Source: Lanius collurio (taxonomy: Eukaryota > Chordata > Aves > Passeriformes > Laniidae). Taken from it: DNA of 64,000 bases. Location: contig JACBWW010000004.1 in NCBI GenBank assembly GCA_020086605.1, positions 12,766,716 to 12,830,715 of the forward strand. Direction: 5' to 3'. Shown piece by piece: positions 13,501 through 27,417 of the stretch. The position numbers and the translations under genes were made by a program. The stretch's first letter is position 1, and the number at the start of each line of letters is the position of its first letter. Below the pieces are notes generated by a model, which worked only from the letters and a program-made list of their open reading frames with translations, did not search any database and was not told the DNA's origin.

Positions 13501-16500
13501 AACAGTCCAATGGGAAATATGCCCTAGAATTTGATATATATTGATTAAAATCCATACAATTTATATACAGTGAATGAACAGGGTAAGAAATGACTGAAAA
13601 AACCCCAAGCAAGAATCTTTTAGGGAGCACTGGACACATTGAGTACGCATACAGGATATCTTAGTAGCTGGCCTTGCATTTTAAAAAACAAGATTGCTGT
13701 TTTGTGTTACTGGTGAAATCACTATGTATGTACTCCACCAGAAAATATTTGATCTGCCTATCTCAGACTGTCACTTCTCACATTTGGTGCAATTCAGGTA
13801 AAGCAGTAATAACTGAAATTAGTGAAAGACCAGATTTCTAGTTTCATACCTCATACTCATACCTCATACCTCTCATCTATACTTTCCAGAATATAGGACT
13901 GGATTTTTAGCAGCATATGAAGACATTAATTCTCATAATTGTTGTTCATGTCACTCCTTTCTTGCAGCCCTCCTGCTGTTTGTTATACCCACCTGTTGTC
14001 TGTGCTTGAATTAGCTCATAATGTCTTTGCACATATATTTTTATATAGTACCTAAAACAGAGTGTGTCCCTTATCCTGTCTGAGACATCTGGATGTTACA
14101 ACAGTATCAACTTTTTTCCTCAAAATTATCTACTTAAAATTTACATAACTTTAAAAAAAAAAAATTAATAGAAGAGATAGTTTCAAATATGCTTAGAAAT
14201 TATCCCCAAGTGTGACTATCTTTCAGGCTGAGGGTGAGATGTCTTTTTCAAGAGAATGATGTATGTCTTAGTGATGCTCTTAGCAGGGAGCAAATGGAAT
14301 TCAGTCTTGTTTGTTGCTTGGTGCTTGCAGTTTCTGCTGTCATTGCAGTGATAAGGATTGTCAGAGGGTTTTGAATATGCAGGTCAGCACTGATAATTTG
14401 GAACTGAAGATTTCATTCAAGTTCCTACATCCTTTCACAAATGCACTGTTTGCAGTTTGAAACTCTCAAATCATGTATTTTTTTACCATCCCTACATTTA
14501 ATGTGGGAGTTAATGTTTTGTGGGGAATTCAAACTGTGTTTGAGAGTTTGGAGTTCCTCTTCAAATTTTGCTACTGACTTACTGTTTAACCTTCAAGAAA
14601 CCACTTACCCTTGTTTGTCCTCCCTTTTTCCTAGACTGCAAAACAGGCATATTAATACTTCCCTAATGCACAAGGGTGTTGTGAAATATAATTAACTTGT
14701 TTAGAGCAATCTAAAATCTGCTATTGAAAGAAGAGCATATGCATTGCAATTAAATGCTAAAACAATTAGGAGGGAGCAAAACAGCCTATCATCATACACA
14801 CATCACATCAATTAAGAAATAAGGTTGTCTCTGCACTTTACAACTAGAGGAAACTAGTATCACTTATGCTTCTTTACAGACACTGAACATTCAGTTGAGT
14901 TTCCCATTAGAAGTATCTAAACACCGTTGATATTCCCCAGCTGCTGCTTCAGAGAGGCTCAAGTCTTCCCTAAGTCCTTTGTCACTTGCCTTGGATTTTC
15001 TCACTTCATCTGAGACACCTCAAGCAGCACTGGACACCTATGTGTGGGACAGTGAGCTAAGTCTCAAATGCCTTCATGCAGGTATCAGGATTGGACCATC
15101 CCTTGATGACTGAAAAATCTTCAATATCAGTACTCAGCACAAATTAAACTGATGTTGCTGGTGAAGTGTTACAAATTGCTGCAGTGCCTGCTTTTTCTTT
15201 TGTTCGAAGAGACCAATGCAGATGGTGAACTTGGTTAGAAAGGCATAGATGAGTAGAATAAAAGTGTTTAATTTCTGTCCTCTGTTTTCAAGAACATGTA
15301 TAAAAACAAGTAGAATGCAACTGTGAGTTAGACAATATCTGTCTGCACGAGTAAGTTGGTTGTTACTAGCTCAGTAGAGGAAGACTGCTCTGGGAAGCTG
15401 TAATGTGTGAAAAAGTAGCTCTGATCCCAAATGACCCATGGTCAGAGGCTACTGACCCTGTGCTAATTGTGTCACAAAGTCATATTGGGTTGTAGAGAGT
15501 TATTTAAAAGAGACATTTGAAGGAGGATATAAATTGGACAAACAAGAGGACACTCCTGGAAGGGCATGGTGTAGGCACAATAGTGCCAGATACACTAAGG
15601 CTGAAAATTTAGAGTTTGGAAAAGAAATGGAAGAGAAGGAAAAAATCAGAACTTTTGCTAAAGGCTGTGAGGAGCCTGCAGGCAAGACAGATGGGTACTG
15701 TGGGCACCAGAATAAGAAACAGATAGAAAGATACAATTGAATTAGGTGGAGAGAAAGAAAGACAGCAGAGAGCTATTAGTTTTGTCGTTGTCTTTAGGAT
15801 GTCCTGGTAATGGTAAAACTAAGGACTCAGAAAAGTAAAATTAGTGCTAAGAAACTGGCAAAGCAAAAGACTTGACAGCAGCTTTCTTAGAGTAGTGGAG
15901 AAAGACTGAACTCTAGTCAAGGTAAGAAAGATGGTGGGTAGGGTATCATTAAGATGTCATCTATACTGTGAGGAAAAGGGAATTAAAAAATCACAGGCAG
16001 TAGGAAGCTGTGAGACCAAGATAGGAAGAGCAATAGAATTGTCAGCAATGGGAGAGGTTAGGACAGGATTATGATTTCTGTGATTACCAATGCTCTTTTT
16101 TTGCCAAGTATGTACAAGAGTAATCTGTTATTGGCTTTTGGACAGAAAAGTCCCTTGGGCAACTCTTGAAAAGCTGATGCTACATGAAGTGATGGAGTTT
16201 GCTCTTGGGATAAAGATATATGATACCAGTTGTAACTGGGCAGGTTTTGGTTCAGCTTTTGGCATTTATGTGGATTTATGTAGCTAGTGTGTGGACTATA
16301 TCAACTTCAGACAGAAGAGTGCATATAGATGGCAATACACTTCAATTCTTATTCTCTTGATTTAATCCAGAGCTAAAACTTTTACCACTGACTTCAGTGT
16401 CAGCAACTTGCAATTCTACATTTTAAAAGAACTGTGTTTTTGCTGCAGGCTTTACTGAGTTAAGAGTAAGGGAATATCTGAACTCACTGGGAAAACAGAG

Positions 16501-19500
16501 GCCCTAGATTTTGTGCTCTAAATAGAGTAAGCATCTGGAGTGAAATGGGGAGGGAAAAATGAGGAGGTCAACATAAGGAAGGGGCAAGTAACACACTAGT
16601 ATTCAACAGGTAGAGTGTTACAGAACTCAGTGCAATGCAAGTGCCTAACCTTTATTTTATGATAATCTCAGTGTAATAGCAAAGGCCAAAGCAGAAAATA
16701 TGAATGCTGAACAGTCCTATATTTTTTATACAGAAGTTTTATGTAAAAGAAGTGACAAAGGTAAAGGGATAAATAATACCTTTTTAAATACCTTTTTCAT
16801 AGGAATATCTCAGGTCTTTTTTTTCTGTAAGGAATTAAAAACATCCTGGGACTTGGCCTTTGTCAAACAGAGGCTGCTTATATCCCAGTTCCCGAGACAT
16901 TGGTGATACTTCTGTTGTCTATAATGTAGTGGGGAATGTGCTCTAAGATGAACCTGTTGACTTGCATAAATGATGTGCCATGCAGTTCTCACTGGTTACC
17001 CTGATGAGACAGAACAACAGGTGAGAACAGCATATATTCTATACCCTTGTACTTCAGGATAGTAGTATCAGTCTTTTTTAGTTCATGGACCACTATTGTT
17101 CTCCAAACATACTTTCTTGTCTACTTTTCTCACAATCAAATATCAACTCAGATTATTCAAACAAGACTATACTTTAAAATTGAACTATGAATCTCTTACC
17201 ATGTTAATGACTCACAGAATTTAGGGTCTGTTTCCTTGGTTTGCGAATGCTGAAATCAAGAATTCAGGTTTCATTTTTTTCTTTAATTCCTAATACAATT
17301 CTTAGGCTATTGCAAATCTTACCATTGGCAAAGTGTCTCAGGTACATGTGTTATTATGTGCTATCCAGTAGTCCTAAAGTATGAGCATAGGAGAACATTG
17401 GTGCAATTTTGAGGTTGGAGTAGAAATTTCAATATGGGTATATCATGGTGTTGGAAGTTAAAATGAAAGCTAGTAGGGTGATAGAATCTATTATCAAAAC
17501 CTGTATGAGGGAGTAAAAAAGTGGAAGTGGATACAAAAGCCTGGCCTAATTTTATTTTTCTGTTTTTAAATGAGAAGGGAACATCCTGCTGGAAGCTGGA
17601 GTTGTGATGAGAGGCGTGAGATATATGTGAAAGGGCTTGAAACTTGAAACTCTGGAGTCCTGAATAGGAGTAGTAATCAGTTGCAAAGCCTGGGTGTGGT
17701 TCAATTTTTTCTTTTAAATCCAGACATACTTAAGTCTAGTATTTTCTGTGAGTTTGCTATTTGAAATTTTAGAAAGCATTTGAAAAGAAATAAAGACCTA
17801 ACAAAGAGAGACAACATAAATTACTTCAGGAAATATAGATTACAAAAGAGTGGGTCCAAAGTGTGAAAGGGTCAGATCTGCTGACAGAAGTACAGAAAAT
17901 GCAGAATGAACAGAGTGTACCTGTGGTAAGGCTGAAAATGCTGTGAAAAGAAAATAAATGTGTGGACATAAAGATGAGTTTGGCTGCCTTCAACTAGAAT
18001 TCACTTTTTTAAGCACATGATGTTCTTTCTGCCTTTTAGAAGTAAGCATGTATCATAGTTAGTATTTTTAAAATCCGTGAAATATCTTTGTGTTCTCTAT
18101 TTGTTCCTCAGGCATGTATCAAGGTCTTCCTCTGTGAGCAAAACTAAATCACATTATAAATAATCTCATGGACATATTACAAAATATTTTTATCTCATGA
18201 ATTAAGTATCTGTCATAGATGATGATCTGTTTATTTGACTAGTCTTTCATTGGAGAAACATGCTTAATGTTTCTTCCATTTGTTCCTCTATGCTGTCCCC
18301 AGTTGGATGCATTCAACAGATCTTTAAATTGCTTCAGTTCTTTTTCTGGTAATCTGTGCATTATGCATGACCGTGTGACACATATTTTGCCAAAGACAAT
18401 AGACTGTTTTGCTAGCAGGGGATAACAATAGACAACACCCTAAAAAATCTTCTTAGAAAGCAGTACAAGTTATTATGGTATCACTGTCCTACAGGACCAT
18501 CACAGTGCTTTAAGCACCAGGCTTTGGGTACCTAGGTTTGTTAGAGCCATATGTTCATATCTCAGCTGGACTGACTCATCTTTTCTTCCCTAGGAAGAAA
18601 AAACAACCGACCTTAGAGAATGAAGATTTTGGATCTTGGCATCTTAAACTTGTGCCACTGAGTTTTTGAAGATTCAGTGATATGTTGTTGAAGGGTGTTT
18701 GGATTATGTCTTACTTGATATTGTAATATAATAATATTAGCACGATTTGAAACCAGAAAATACATACTGACAGCTTGTCCAGGGCTTTTAACCTCTCAAA
18801 TCTCAGCTTTTCATCTTAGAGAAACAAAGGACAGTCACTAGCCACTGTGTGTGAAAAACTTAATTGATGAAAGAATTAGGAAGGAAATGGTACTGCAGAA
18901 GCTCCCAGCTGAAATGCAGGAAGCAGCTCTTACATCTCAAAGATGTTCTTCTAAGTTAACCCAGATCTATCATTGATTACTCAAATGTTAACACTGCTAA
19001 GTTTGGATTACACAAGAAAGCACTGGGCAGGGAGGCCTTGAGTAGCAGCAACCATGACAACTCCAGAATCAACTCCAGTCACCTCTTCATGATGCTACAA
19101 CCTAATTTGTCTTCACAGGAAACATAGTCTATTTATTGGGTTACAATGATATATGACATGTAGCTTTGTGACCTGAATTTCTCATTGCTACCAGACATTT
19201 TTTGTTGATTCAGTTTTCTAAAAATAGGCATCTGCTGACATTTAAGGGGATTTAAGGTAGCTGAGATATTTGTATAGGCCTGGTATATTTAATAATGGAC
19301 CTAAGGGGGACTTCTACTCTTCTGGAGCAACAGCTTAAGGCCAATTGGGATATCCTATAACTTCTCATTTGGTAGTGTATGATATGGATGGGCAACTGCA
19401 TTACACCATTGGAGTGTGACTTTGAGAGGAAAGCAGCTAAATATAAGTAGGTATCTGAAATTCTAAGGTATTCTAAGTTTCTAAGGACTTGCTTTGGTTA

Positions 19501-22500
19501 AGGGAGATATACTCAAGTATGGTTTATGGAGCCTGGGGAATTGTTGGTAAACATCTGGTTTAGGGTCAGCAGAATCATTCTCTAGGCTGCACTGAGCAAT
19601 TTGACCACATCTGTATTGACAGATTAATGGGATGTATTCTGAGTTGCAGCAAAGGAAAGAAATGAGACAAGGTTGTTTCTGCTGAATTATACACTGAAAG
19701 TGTAAAAGAAAAATATTTATATTTTAAAGAATTTAGAATAAGAGAATAAAAAAATGCCTATGCTGTATGAATGCATTTCCATCAGCAACTTTTTCTTCCT
19801 TGTGAAAGATCTTTTCTGTACAGGTTAATTTTTTCCTACCTATCCTGTTCCAGAATAGGTTTTTAAAGTATTGGAAAGCTTTCATTCACTTTAACTAAGA
19901 TTATTATTATGTATAAGAACTTAAGACCATGAAATAGATTGGATCCTCAGGTTATGCAAATAGTACAGCTTCAGTGATCTAAAAGCAGCCCAAGCAATGT
20001 GCTTCTTATGATTTCTGACCATTATCACATGGAAAGATTCACTTTTATTGCTGTTGCACAGAAGATCTGAGAAATTATCGCTTAATTGAAATGGTAGAAC
20101 ATTAATGAGATTTGCTTGAATTCAAGGTATGTTTCTGTAGTTCCTAATCAGTAGTCAGATTGGGAGAGACACCACAGCCTGATGTCCAGTCTTTAGTAAA
20201 GCCAGTAGTGCTGCTAAAGTCCCCTTCTCATGACTCAGGTGATCAAGAGGTTCCTTCACTCTGCTGTAAGGCTGTAGCTCTGTCAGACAGCCAGCACCAA
20301 TCACATTTCAAATGTCCAATAGATAGCTTCCTTCTAGGAAGGCCAGCATGAATCTTTGCTTTGTTGTCTCTTCCACTTGATTGCTTTACCGCTAGGTTTC
20401 TTTCAATAAGAATGTCCTTCCCTTTGTTCCCTTATGCTAAGTTCCAAGACTTAGTTTTCTTTGACTATTTGGTCTGGCCATGAGACCATTGGCTGAATTT
20501 CTTTTCTGAATCTGTGAGATAGGATATTTGGAAGATCCCAGCAAAACCCCTGAACCTACATCATCCTGCGGGTACTTTGAAGAGGAACACATTGAAAACC
20601 TGTGGCAGGAGATTCAGACTCTTCCTAAATGTTGATGCAAACCTGGGACACTTCCTGTTGAGGAAAACTAGACTACTTGTTTCATCCACAGCACATGATG
20701 CAATGAAAAATTTTGATTTAGTCTGTAAAGACAAGATTATGGATAAATAGCAGCATCACTGTTCAACCTGTCTGTTGTTCACTGAAGGGTGAAATTTGCA
20801 GGGAACCAGAGAGCAGCTGTTTATTCCTTGGTGCTTGTACCATACTGAAAAAAATCCAGTTTTTCTATATGTTACCTAATGAGGAGAAACAATGATATGG
20901 TCATTTCTTCTGACAGGAACTGTTTTTCATAAAGTCATCTCTGCACCTCAAGATCTTGAGCCAAAAGCACTTGCGTCCTATTTGGCAGAGCAGAGACCTG
21001 CATGAACTAGAACTCTCAATTTTAGCAGGAGCAAGTAATACCAGTCTATTGCTAGGGAAACAGGTTTTAGCATGATCTATTGGTTTTAGGCTTATTTCAG
21101 GAAGAGAAAGGTGAGAATTTTTCATGGGTTTCTCTGTATTCAGTTTCTCTATAAATAGCCTCATAAAGCTGATGATAGCCCTGCTGCCAATGAGTGTGTT
21201 GGAACAAACACAGTCACCAATCTTGAAGCAGGAGGGTTCCATATATGGGACTTGCCCCTGTCAATCACTTCTAATCTCCCCTCAGTATACTTCCTGCTCC
21301 TCACTGAAATGCTCTTCTGCTCTATTTTTTATTCTCCCCATACCTGAAGTTCAGTGATGAGCCCTGTCACACATGAACATGGGCTCAGGTATCGGAGACA
21401 ATGGGAAGGGTAGTGCCGAGAAGAGGAACTGCACAGGGAGTTATGGGTGTGCTACCTCCCACGCTGCCAGCACGGTTGGAGAGAAGTGAGGGACAAGAGC
21501 AGATGGATGGATTTGGAGGAGGGCAGGGTGGAAGAGAGGTCAGGAGAGAGAGAAGGCAAAGCAAGGGGAACAAAATTCAAACTGCCCTCCAGCAGTGAGT
21601 GTACAGTCTCACTCCAGCCCAAGACAAACCTCTATCAAGTGTTCGTCTGGACTTGGCAGCTCTGTAAGTAGTGCTACAAATGGTGTCAGCAGCCATGCAT
21701 CTTTGTGCTAATGCCAGTGTTAGCTAGGAACCCCCTGAGTACTGCTGTCCTGAAGCCAAACTAGAAAAAAACCCTGATGCTTTCAGCTATTCCTGGAGTT
21801 CATGTCCTGCCTTAGCACATCCATTCTTTTGACCAGTGAGCTGTCACGTATGCATTAGAATAGCGCAGTGCCTGGGAGAGGGAGGAGGGAGGGCAAAGTA
21901 TCCCAGCATCCCATGATCGTGACTTTTGCAGAGATTTTTTTTTAATGTCAGTGGATAAGTCCTGGCAGATACCTTCACAAGCCAGCCTCGGGCTTCCTGT
22001 TGTTTCCCTGACATTTGCATAGCCTCAGTAGCAGGATCTCTAAGGCTGTGTTTTTAAGAGGGTAACTTTTGGGCAGTCCATTTTAAGTTCATGGGCACGC
22101 TCAGACTACAGTTGTGACAGAGGAGAGGCTGGGTCAGAATCTCTTAAGTTCTTGTAAATAATCATCCAGAGCAGCTTACCTGTAGTTATCATATTTTACC
22201 TTTATAACCAACAAAAGAAAGGAATCTTATTTATGGCTATCTATTAATCTTGTAACAGATAGACCAGCATTCTGTAATGTATAGTGGAAAAGAGCATGTC
22301 CCCTAAAAGAACTTGAAAATTTGCTAATACATTGATGACAAACCATTGTACCTTCTTGATGCATGTATGAGTTTAATCAACTTTTGAAATTACTTTTGAA
22401 TTTAATTAATTTGCTGAGTTCTCTCTGGTAGTGTTTACATGAGAGAAACTGTGAACACATACAGTATTGTTTCTCTGCAGTGTCACAGGGATTTATCTAT

Positions 22501-24251
22501 TATTTGTGAAATGCTATGAGATTTGGCACAACTGGTGCAAAAAGGAATGATGAGGTGCGATTGCCTATCTTACACTGACGGGAGGAAAAGGATTTCAAGA
22601 GCATTTTTCTGCTGGGGTGTGAGACTAGAATGTCAAGATGAATTGTTTTTGGTTTTTTTTTTTTTATACCTGTAACATTTCATTAGTTTTTTTTACAGAT
22701 TCTGTTGTTTACAACAACATTAGACTGTTTTTCTCTGTTACTGTTCACTGGTAACTTTTCTTCTTGGATTCAGAGGGGTGTGCAGGACATGGATAACACT
22801 GACAGTTTCTGGCAGATGATTTATGCCCTGTTCTTAGATACTTCCAATAAAGGACATTTCAATATATTGATGGCTGTTCCCATGCTTAGCTCTCCTTGTA
22901 GGTAGACTTTTCACTAATATAGATTCCCCTACTTCCTTCGTACAGATTGATCAGTTATTTCTTGCACTGTTCTTAAGAGATGTAGGAAAGAATTCATCAC
23001 TCTCTTTAGTTACTCAGTGTCTTATTTTCATTTGTGAGATTACACTTCACCTTTTTACATATAATCTAAATAGCATTTTCATTCATATTAAGAAAATACT
23101 TTGGAAAACTGCAATGGAACTCGATGTGGGAAATTGAAAAGATGACTGCATTGACTATTAATAAGGACATATACAAAAATTAATTTAGGAACAAACTTAC
23201 TGGTGTAGTGAGATTTTCTGGTTTTTTTCTGGTTAAGGGCACTCAGATTTAGCCCTTCAGACTTTTTATTTTCCTAGGCTTCCATTGTCAGTTTCCCCTT
23301 TCCCTGCTTTGAAAGCTCCTGTGAGATGCTTGAACTGCCATTCTCCTGTGTTTTAAAACATTTACAATCAGAAATGGTGCTGTCTTTCAGAAATAAAATA
23401 AGTACAAAAGTGGTATTCAGACCCTCCTGTCTCACTACACTTTCTTGACTAAAATTAGCTGATACATATATTTTTTATCTCTTTAGGGACACTAGGTTCA
23501 CAATTGCTAAATTGTAGAATAGCAGAGAATTTTACAAAAGCCTCACAAAGCAGAGGGACATGGCATAGCTCAGGGGAATGATAATTGCATAGACTTTTTA
23601 ATCTTTTACATACTTGTTAAACTGATTACAACTAGATTAATAAGTAATCCAACCTGTCAGGTTTACCCAGCACCCAATTTCAAGTCATTAGGCAAATACA
23701 AGAAGGTTGGGATTTTCTTATACTTTTTTAGAATTGTCAGAGACATCATATTGTATTGCTACTTCCTTGGCTACATATGAATGCACTTCCTGCCAGCATG
23801 AAATATTTAATCAATTTGACATTTAGCTTTATGTGAAAATGTATGCTGCTGGCATCCATTTTTCTTAAATGTGCATAGAAAGTGAGTGAAATAAAATGCT
23901 TATGCTTGAGAAGGGAAAATTAGAATGAAAGGTGACAAAAAGTGAAAAAATCAAATCCACTCAACAAGATGAATGTTTTTGTTCCAAATTGACCCAGTTC
24001 AAGTAGAAAGTGACCAAAAAAAAGCATTATTATTGGAAAGATGTTTGCTGCCTCTGTAACTAGCTCCTGTTCACCACTGTAGTTTAAGTCCCGATCTATA
24101 CATTGATATACTTTGCGCATGGACTGGTGACTTTTTCACCAAATCCATATGCAAGTAACTGGTGAGACTTAGAGGAAAAACAGTGCTGAACAATACAGTC
24201 TGAGTTGTGTCCTCATCTTTATTGCAAGATCTTTATTACACCCGTACAAAC
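10532..24251 (+). other. KCNK10: KCNK10 intron 1, 5' part
   Basis: AT-rich intronic DNA with no coding exon I can support. It includes a short CATACCT-type tandem stretch (13844-13876) and a purine-biased segment near 15600-16050. No RNA gene was seen. Confidence 0.7.
13844..13876 (+). repeat. Short TCATACC-type tandem repeat
   Basis: Four imperfect copies of TCATACC or TCATAC follow each other, ending in TCTCAT. It is a simple slippage repeat. Confidence 0.8.
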
Positions 24252-25172
24252 TGTGGTGGGTTGACTTTGGCTGGCTACCGGCTGCCCACCTAGCCTCTCA
24301 CTCCTCCCTCCTCAACAGGAGAGGGGAGAAAATAAGACTGGAAAAGTTTTTGGGTTGAGATAAAGCCAGGGAAATCAGTTAGAGATTGCAATCACAGTCA
24401 AAGAAGACTTGACTTGGGGAAGTTTTATTTGATTTATAGTTAATTAAAATAGATTTGAGTGGCAAGAAATAAAGACGAAGGTTAAAGTTCTTTCCCCTGC
24501 TCTACTTTTGCCTAGCCCAACTTAGTTGTGTCATTCCCAACTGTTCTTTTTCCTCCCCACCTCATGCAGGGGGGATGGGGAATGAGTGTTTTTGGTGGGT
24601 CTAGCTCCTCTAGACTGCACCTTTCTCCTTATACTTTTTCCTTGCTCCTGCATGAGTCCATACCATGGGCTGTGGTCCTTTAGGATAAACCTCCTCCTGC
24701 ATGGTGTCTCCACAGGTAGCAGTACTTCAGGAAATACCAGCCTGTCCTGGACTAGGATCCTCCACATGCTGCAGTGTGAATATCTGCTCTGGTGTGATTC
24801 TCTCTATGAAGAGAAATTTTCCAAGGAAATACCAACTCCATTATGATCTTTTCCAAAAGTCACCAGCTGCAGGAGAATATCTCCTACAGCTCCTGAAGCA
24901 CCTCTTTTTCCTTCACTGACTTTGATATTTTTAGGATTGTTTCTCACACTTTTTTCCTCATTCTTCAAAGTCTGTACAATATTTTCCCTTTCTAAAGTAC
25001 ACTGTCACAGAAGTGCTGCCAGCTTCACTGAAGGGCTCAACTGTGTCCTATGGTGGGTCCATTTGAATCAGCAGGACTGGCTGTGTCCAGAAAGGGGCAA
25101 CCCCAGGCCTTCCATAGAAACCACTGCTGTAGCCATCCTGCTCCTATCAGCTTGCCACCTAAACAAAATACA
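24252..25172 (-). mobile_element. Solo LTR of an avian endogenous retrovirus (ERVL-like), antisense to KCNK10
   Basis: Read on the - strand, the segment begins TGTATTTTGTTTAGGTGGCAAG and ends GTCAACCCACCACA, the TG...CA ends of an LTR. The body matches, with many changes, a long LTR family I recall from bird genomes; the landmarks on the + strand include TGTGGTGGGTTGAC, GACTTGGGGAAG and AGTGCTGCCAGCTTCAC. No gag, pol or env remains next to it, so it is a solo LTR left by recombination. I could not find a matching target-site duplication. It is non-coding here. Confidence 0.75.
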
Positions 25173-27417
25173 GTGCCATGTAGACCAGATAGCCAGGTAC
25201 TTGTTTCTGTCAGGCACTTGCTGCACAGGTAAATGGGAGCAGGGATACTCTGGTAGTATGGGCAGTAGAAACTGGAGAAGATCCCTGTAAGATTTGTTCT
25301 TTGGAGAAAACTGGTTTCAGATAGGAGTGATATTGTCCTTCAGTCTAAGGTAAAATTCATTCTAATTACTTACTGCATAAATAAGTTGTTGTCTGACACT
25401 AAAGAAGCTCTTTAGGAAGAAAGAAGAGGTTTAGGGTCTCCTTTGTTCTGATGACTGATAGTGCCACCAGTATCACCACTATATAAAGACTCTCATCATT
25501 GGGAAGCTCTTTATAAAAAGACACCTTAACTCAGACCATACTGATTTCTTAATTTCTACCATGTTCCAATTTAGGCTGTTTAGAATTTTTTATTTTTGCC
25601 TAAAATATAGTTTTCTAATGAAAAAGAATGAAAGACATAAAATAGTGCCTTTTTGTTTTCTCATAACAACTGTATTCCAGATTAATTAAATAGCTGGGGT
25701 ATTCCAAGAGCCATTAATTAGTATGTTTCAATTATAACTGATGCAGCAGAATTATGTAGAGTTTTGTGGAAGCTTACTTAGAATCATTATTTTGAGCGCT
25801 AGATGGGAATATATGACAAATGGTACAGAAATTGCAGAACCCTTTTGGTACAACATACTTCCCAAAGCTGCTGCCAGGGATGGCAAAACAATGGTCAGAT
25901 ATAATTCCTTCTGACACCTATTGTTGACATTTCTCTCCCCACCAGCTGAGAGAACTCAGTATTACAAACTTTTACTCTATTTCACTAACATTATGATAGG
26001 AGGCGAACATGCCTTTATTCCTTATGCAGTTTTGTAACCTAACATACTCCTCCCTTCTCGCCACCCCACTCAGGGGAAGGGGCAATTGGGAAAAATCAGT
26101 GCTACTTTTGTTCTAACAGCACGTCTAATCTATTTTGTTTAATGTGTATTGCCCTTTTGCCTTTACTTGTCTCTCACACTATATGGAATGCCTTGCTGCT
26201 GCTGACTGCATTTGCAGCAGACAGCTGAGATGTTGCTGAAGTCAGCAGCACTAGTGCTGCATTAGAGAATCCTCTTCAGGGAAAACAGATTTAACCCAGG
26301 GGGTGCTGCTGCAGTGAGAAGCTCTATGCTCTGAGGCACTCTGTGTTTTCCTAACAAACAATATGTCAAGCTTTGCTTTCGTGAACAGTAAATGCAATAG
26401 TAATGCTTCTCACTTCAGTGGCAGTTTCCAACAAAGTGCCATACAAACAGTAGGGTGAAATTCCCTTTGTGTGGCAGGCTTGGGATGACTTTCACTGAGG
26501 AATTTGTGTGCCTTGGGGATAGGCAGAAGGACCAGGACCAAACTGGTGCAAAACATGTCAGCACTGATAGCAGTTTTCCTGATCCATGACTGCATGATCC
26601 TGTGGTCCCCAGACAGCAATTCTTATTATTCTTATTCCTCAATCCAGAACAACTGCCACAGGGATACTAGTGTTCTGCACCATATGTAATCATAGCCCAC
26701 AGGCAGGATTGTTTTCCCATTTCTTGATCACAGCTGTAATGTCACCTGTTAATTAGCCCACATGATGCAAAGATGCTGCATAAACACAAAGGCAAACACA
26801 AGCATTGTCTACTGGGATTTTTGTTCTAAAAGCCAGACTTTCTAAATGAGTACTAGATTTTTGAATGCCCAGTTATAAAAATTCAACATTCATTGTGCTG
26901 GTTAAATGGATGCTCTCTGCAAAACCTGTTAAAAAGCACAACAGAAAAAGATGAAGAATAGGGGGTGAGGGGGCATGGAATAAAAATCAAACAAGGAAGT
27001 GATTTATCATATCCTCAAAACACAAAATGTTGATGGTTTAATGATTTTTTGGTTACAGAAAAACAGAAACTTGAATGTTTCATTACTTCCACCTGCTTCC
27101 TGTTAGACCATCCAATTCCCTTCATTCACAGATCTGCATGCATTTTCTGTTTTGTGACATATTCATGATAAGTTCATATAGGTGAAAGCTTAATACACTG
27201 ATTGCCTCTTCTATTTCTCTAACATACCTCTTATACTTGCTGTGACTTCCAGGCACAGCCCTGCTATCCTAACTCAAGCAGTCCTTATCTGAAAGAACTT
27301 GAGGAGTCTGTGGGAAAGATTTGAGACTGGAAGCAAATGCCAGATACCCACATCCCTCAGGAACTTCTGTTTGGAGATGAGCCAGAGCCTTGGAGTGAAA
27401 GATTATATGTTGCCCAT

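Noticed and set aside
18024..18050. ATG TTC TTT CTG stretch, considered as the missing MFFLYTDF first exon
   Set aside because: Only the first four residues agree. The following residues and the required donor and phase do not.
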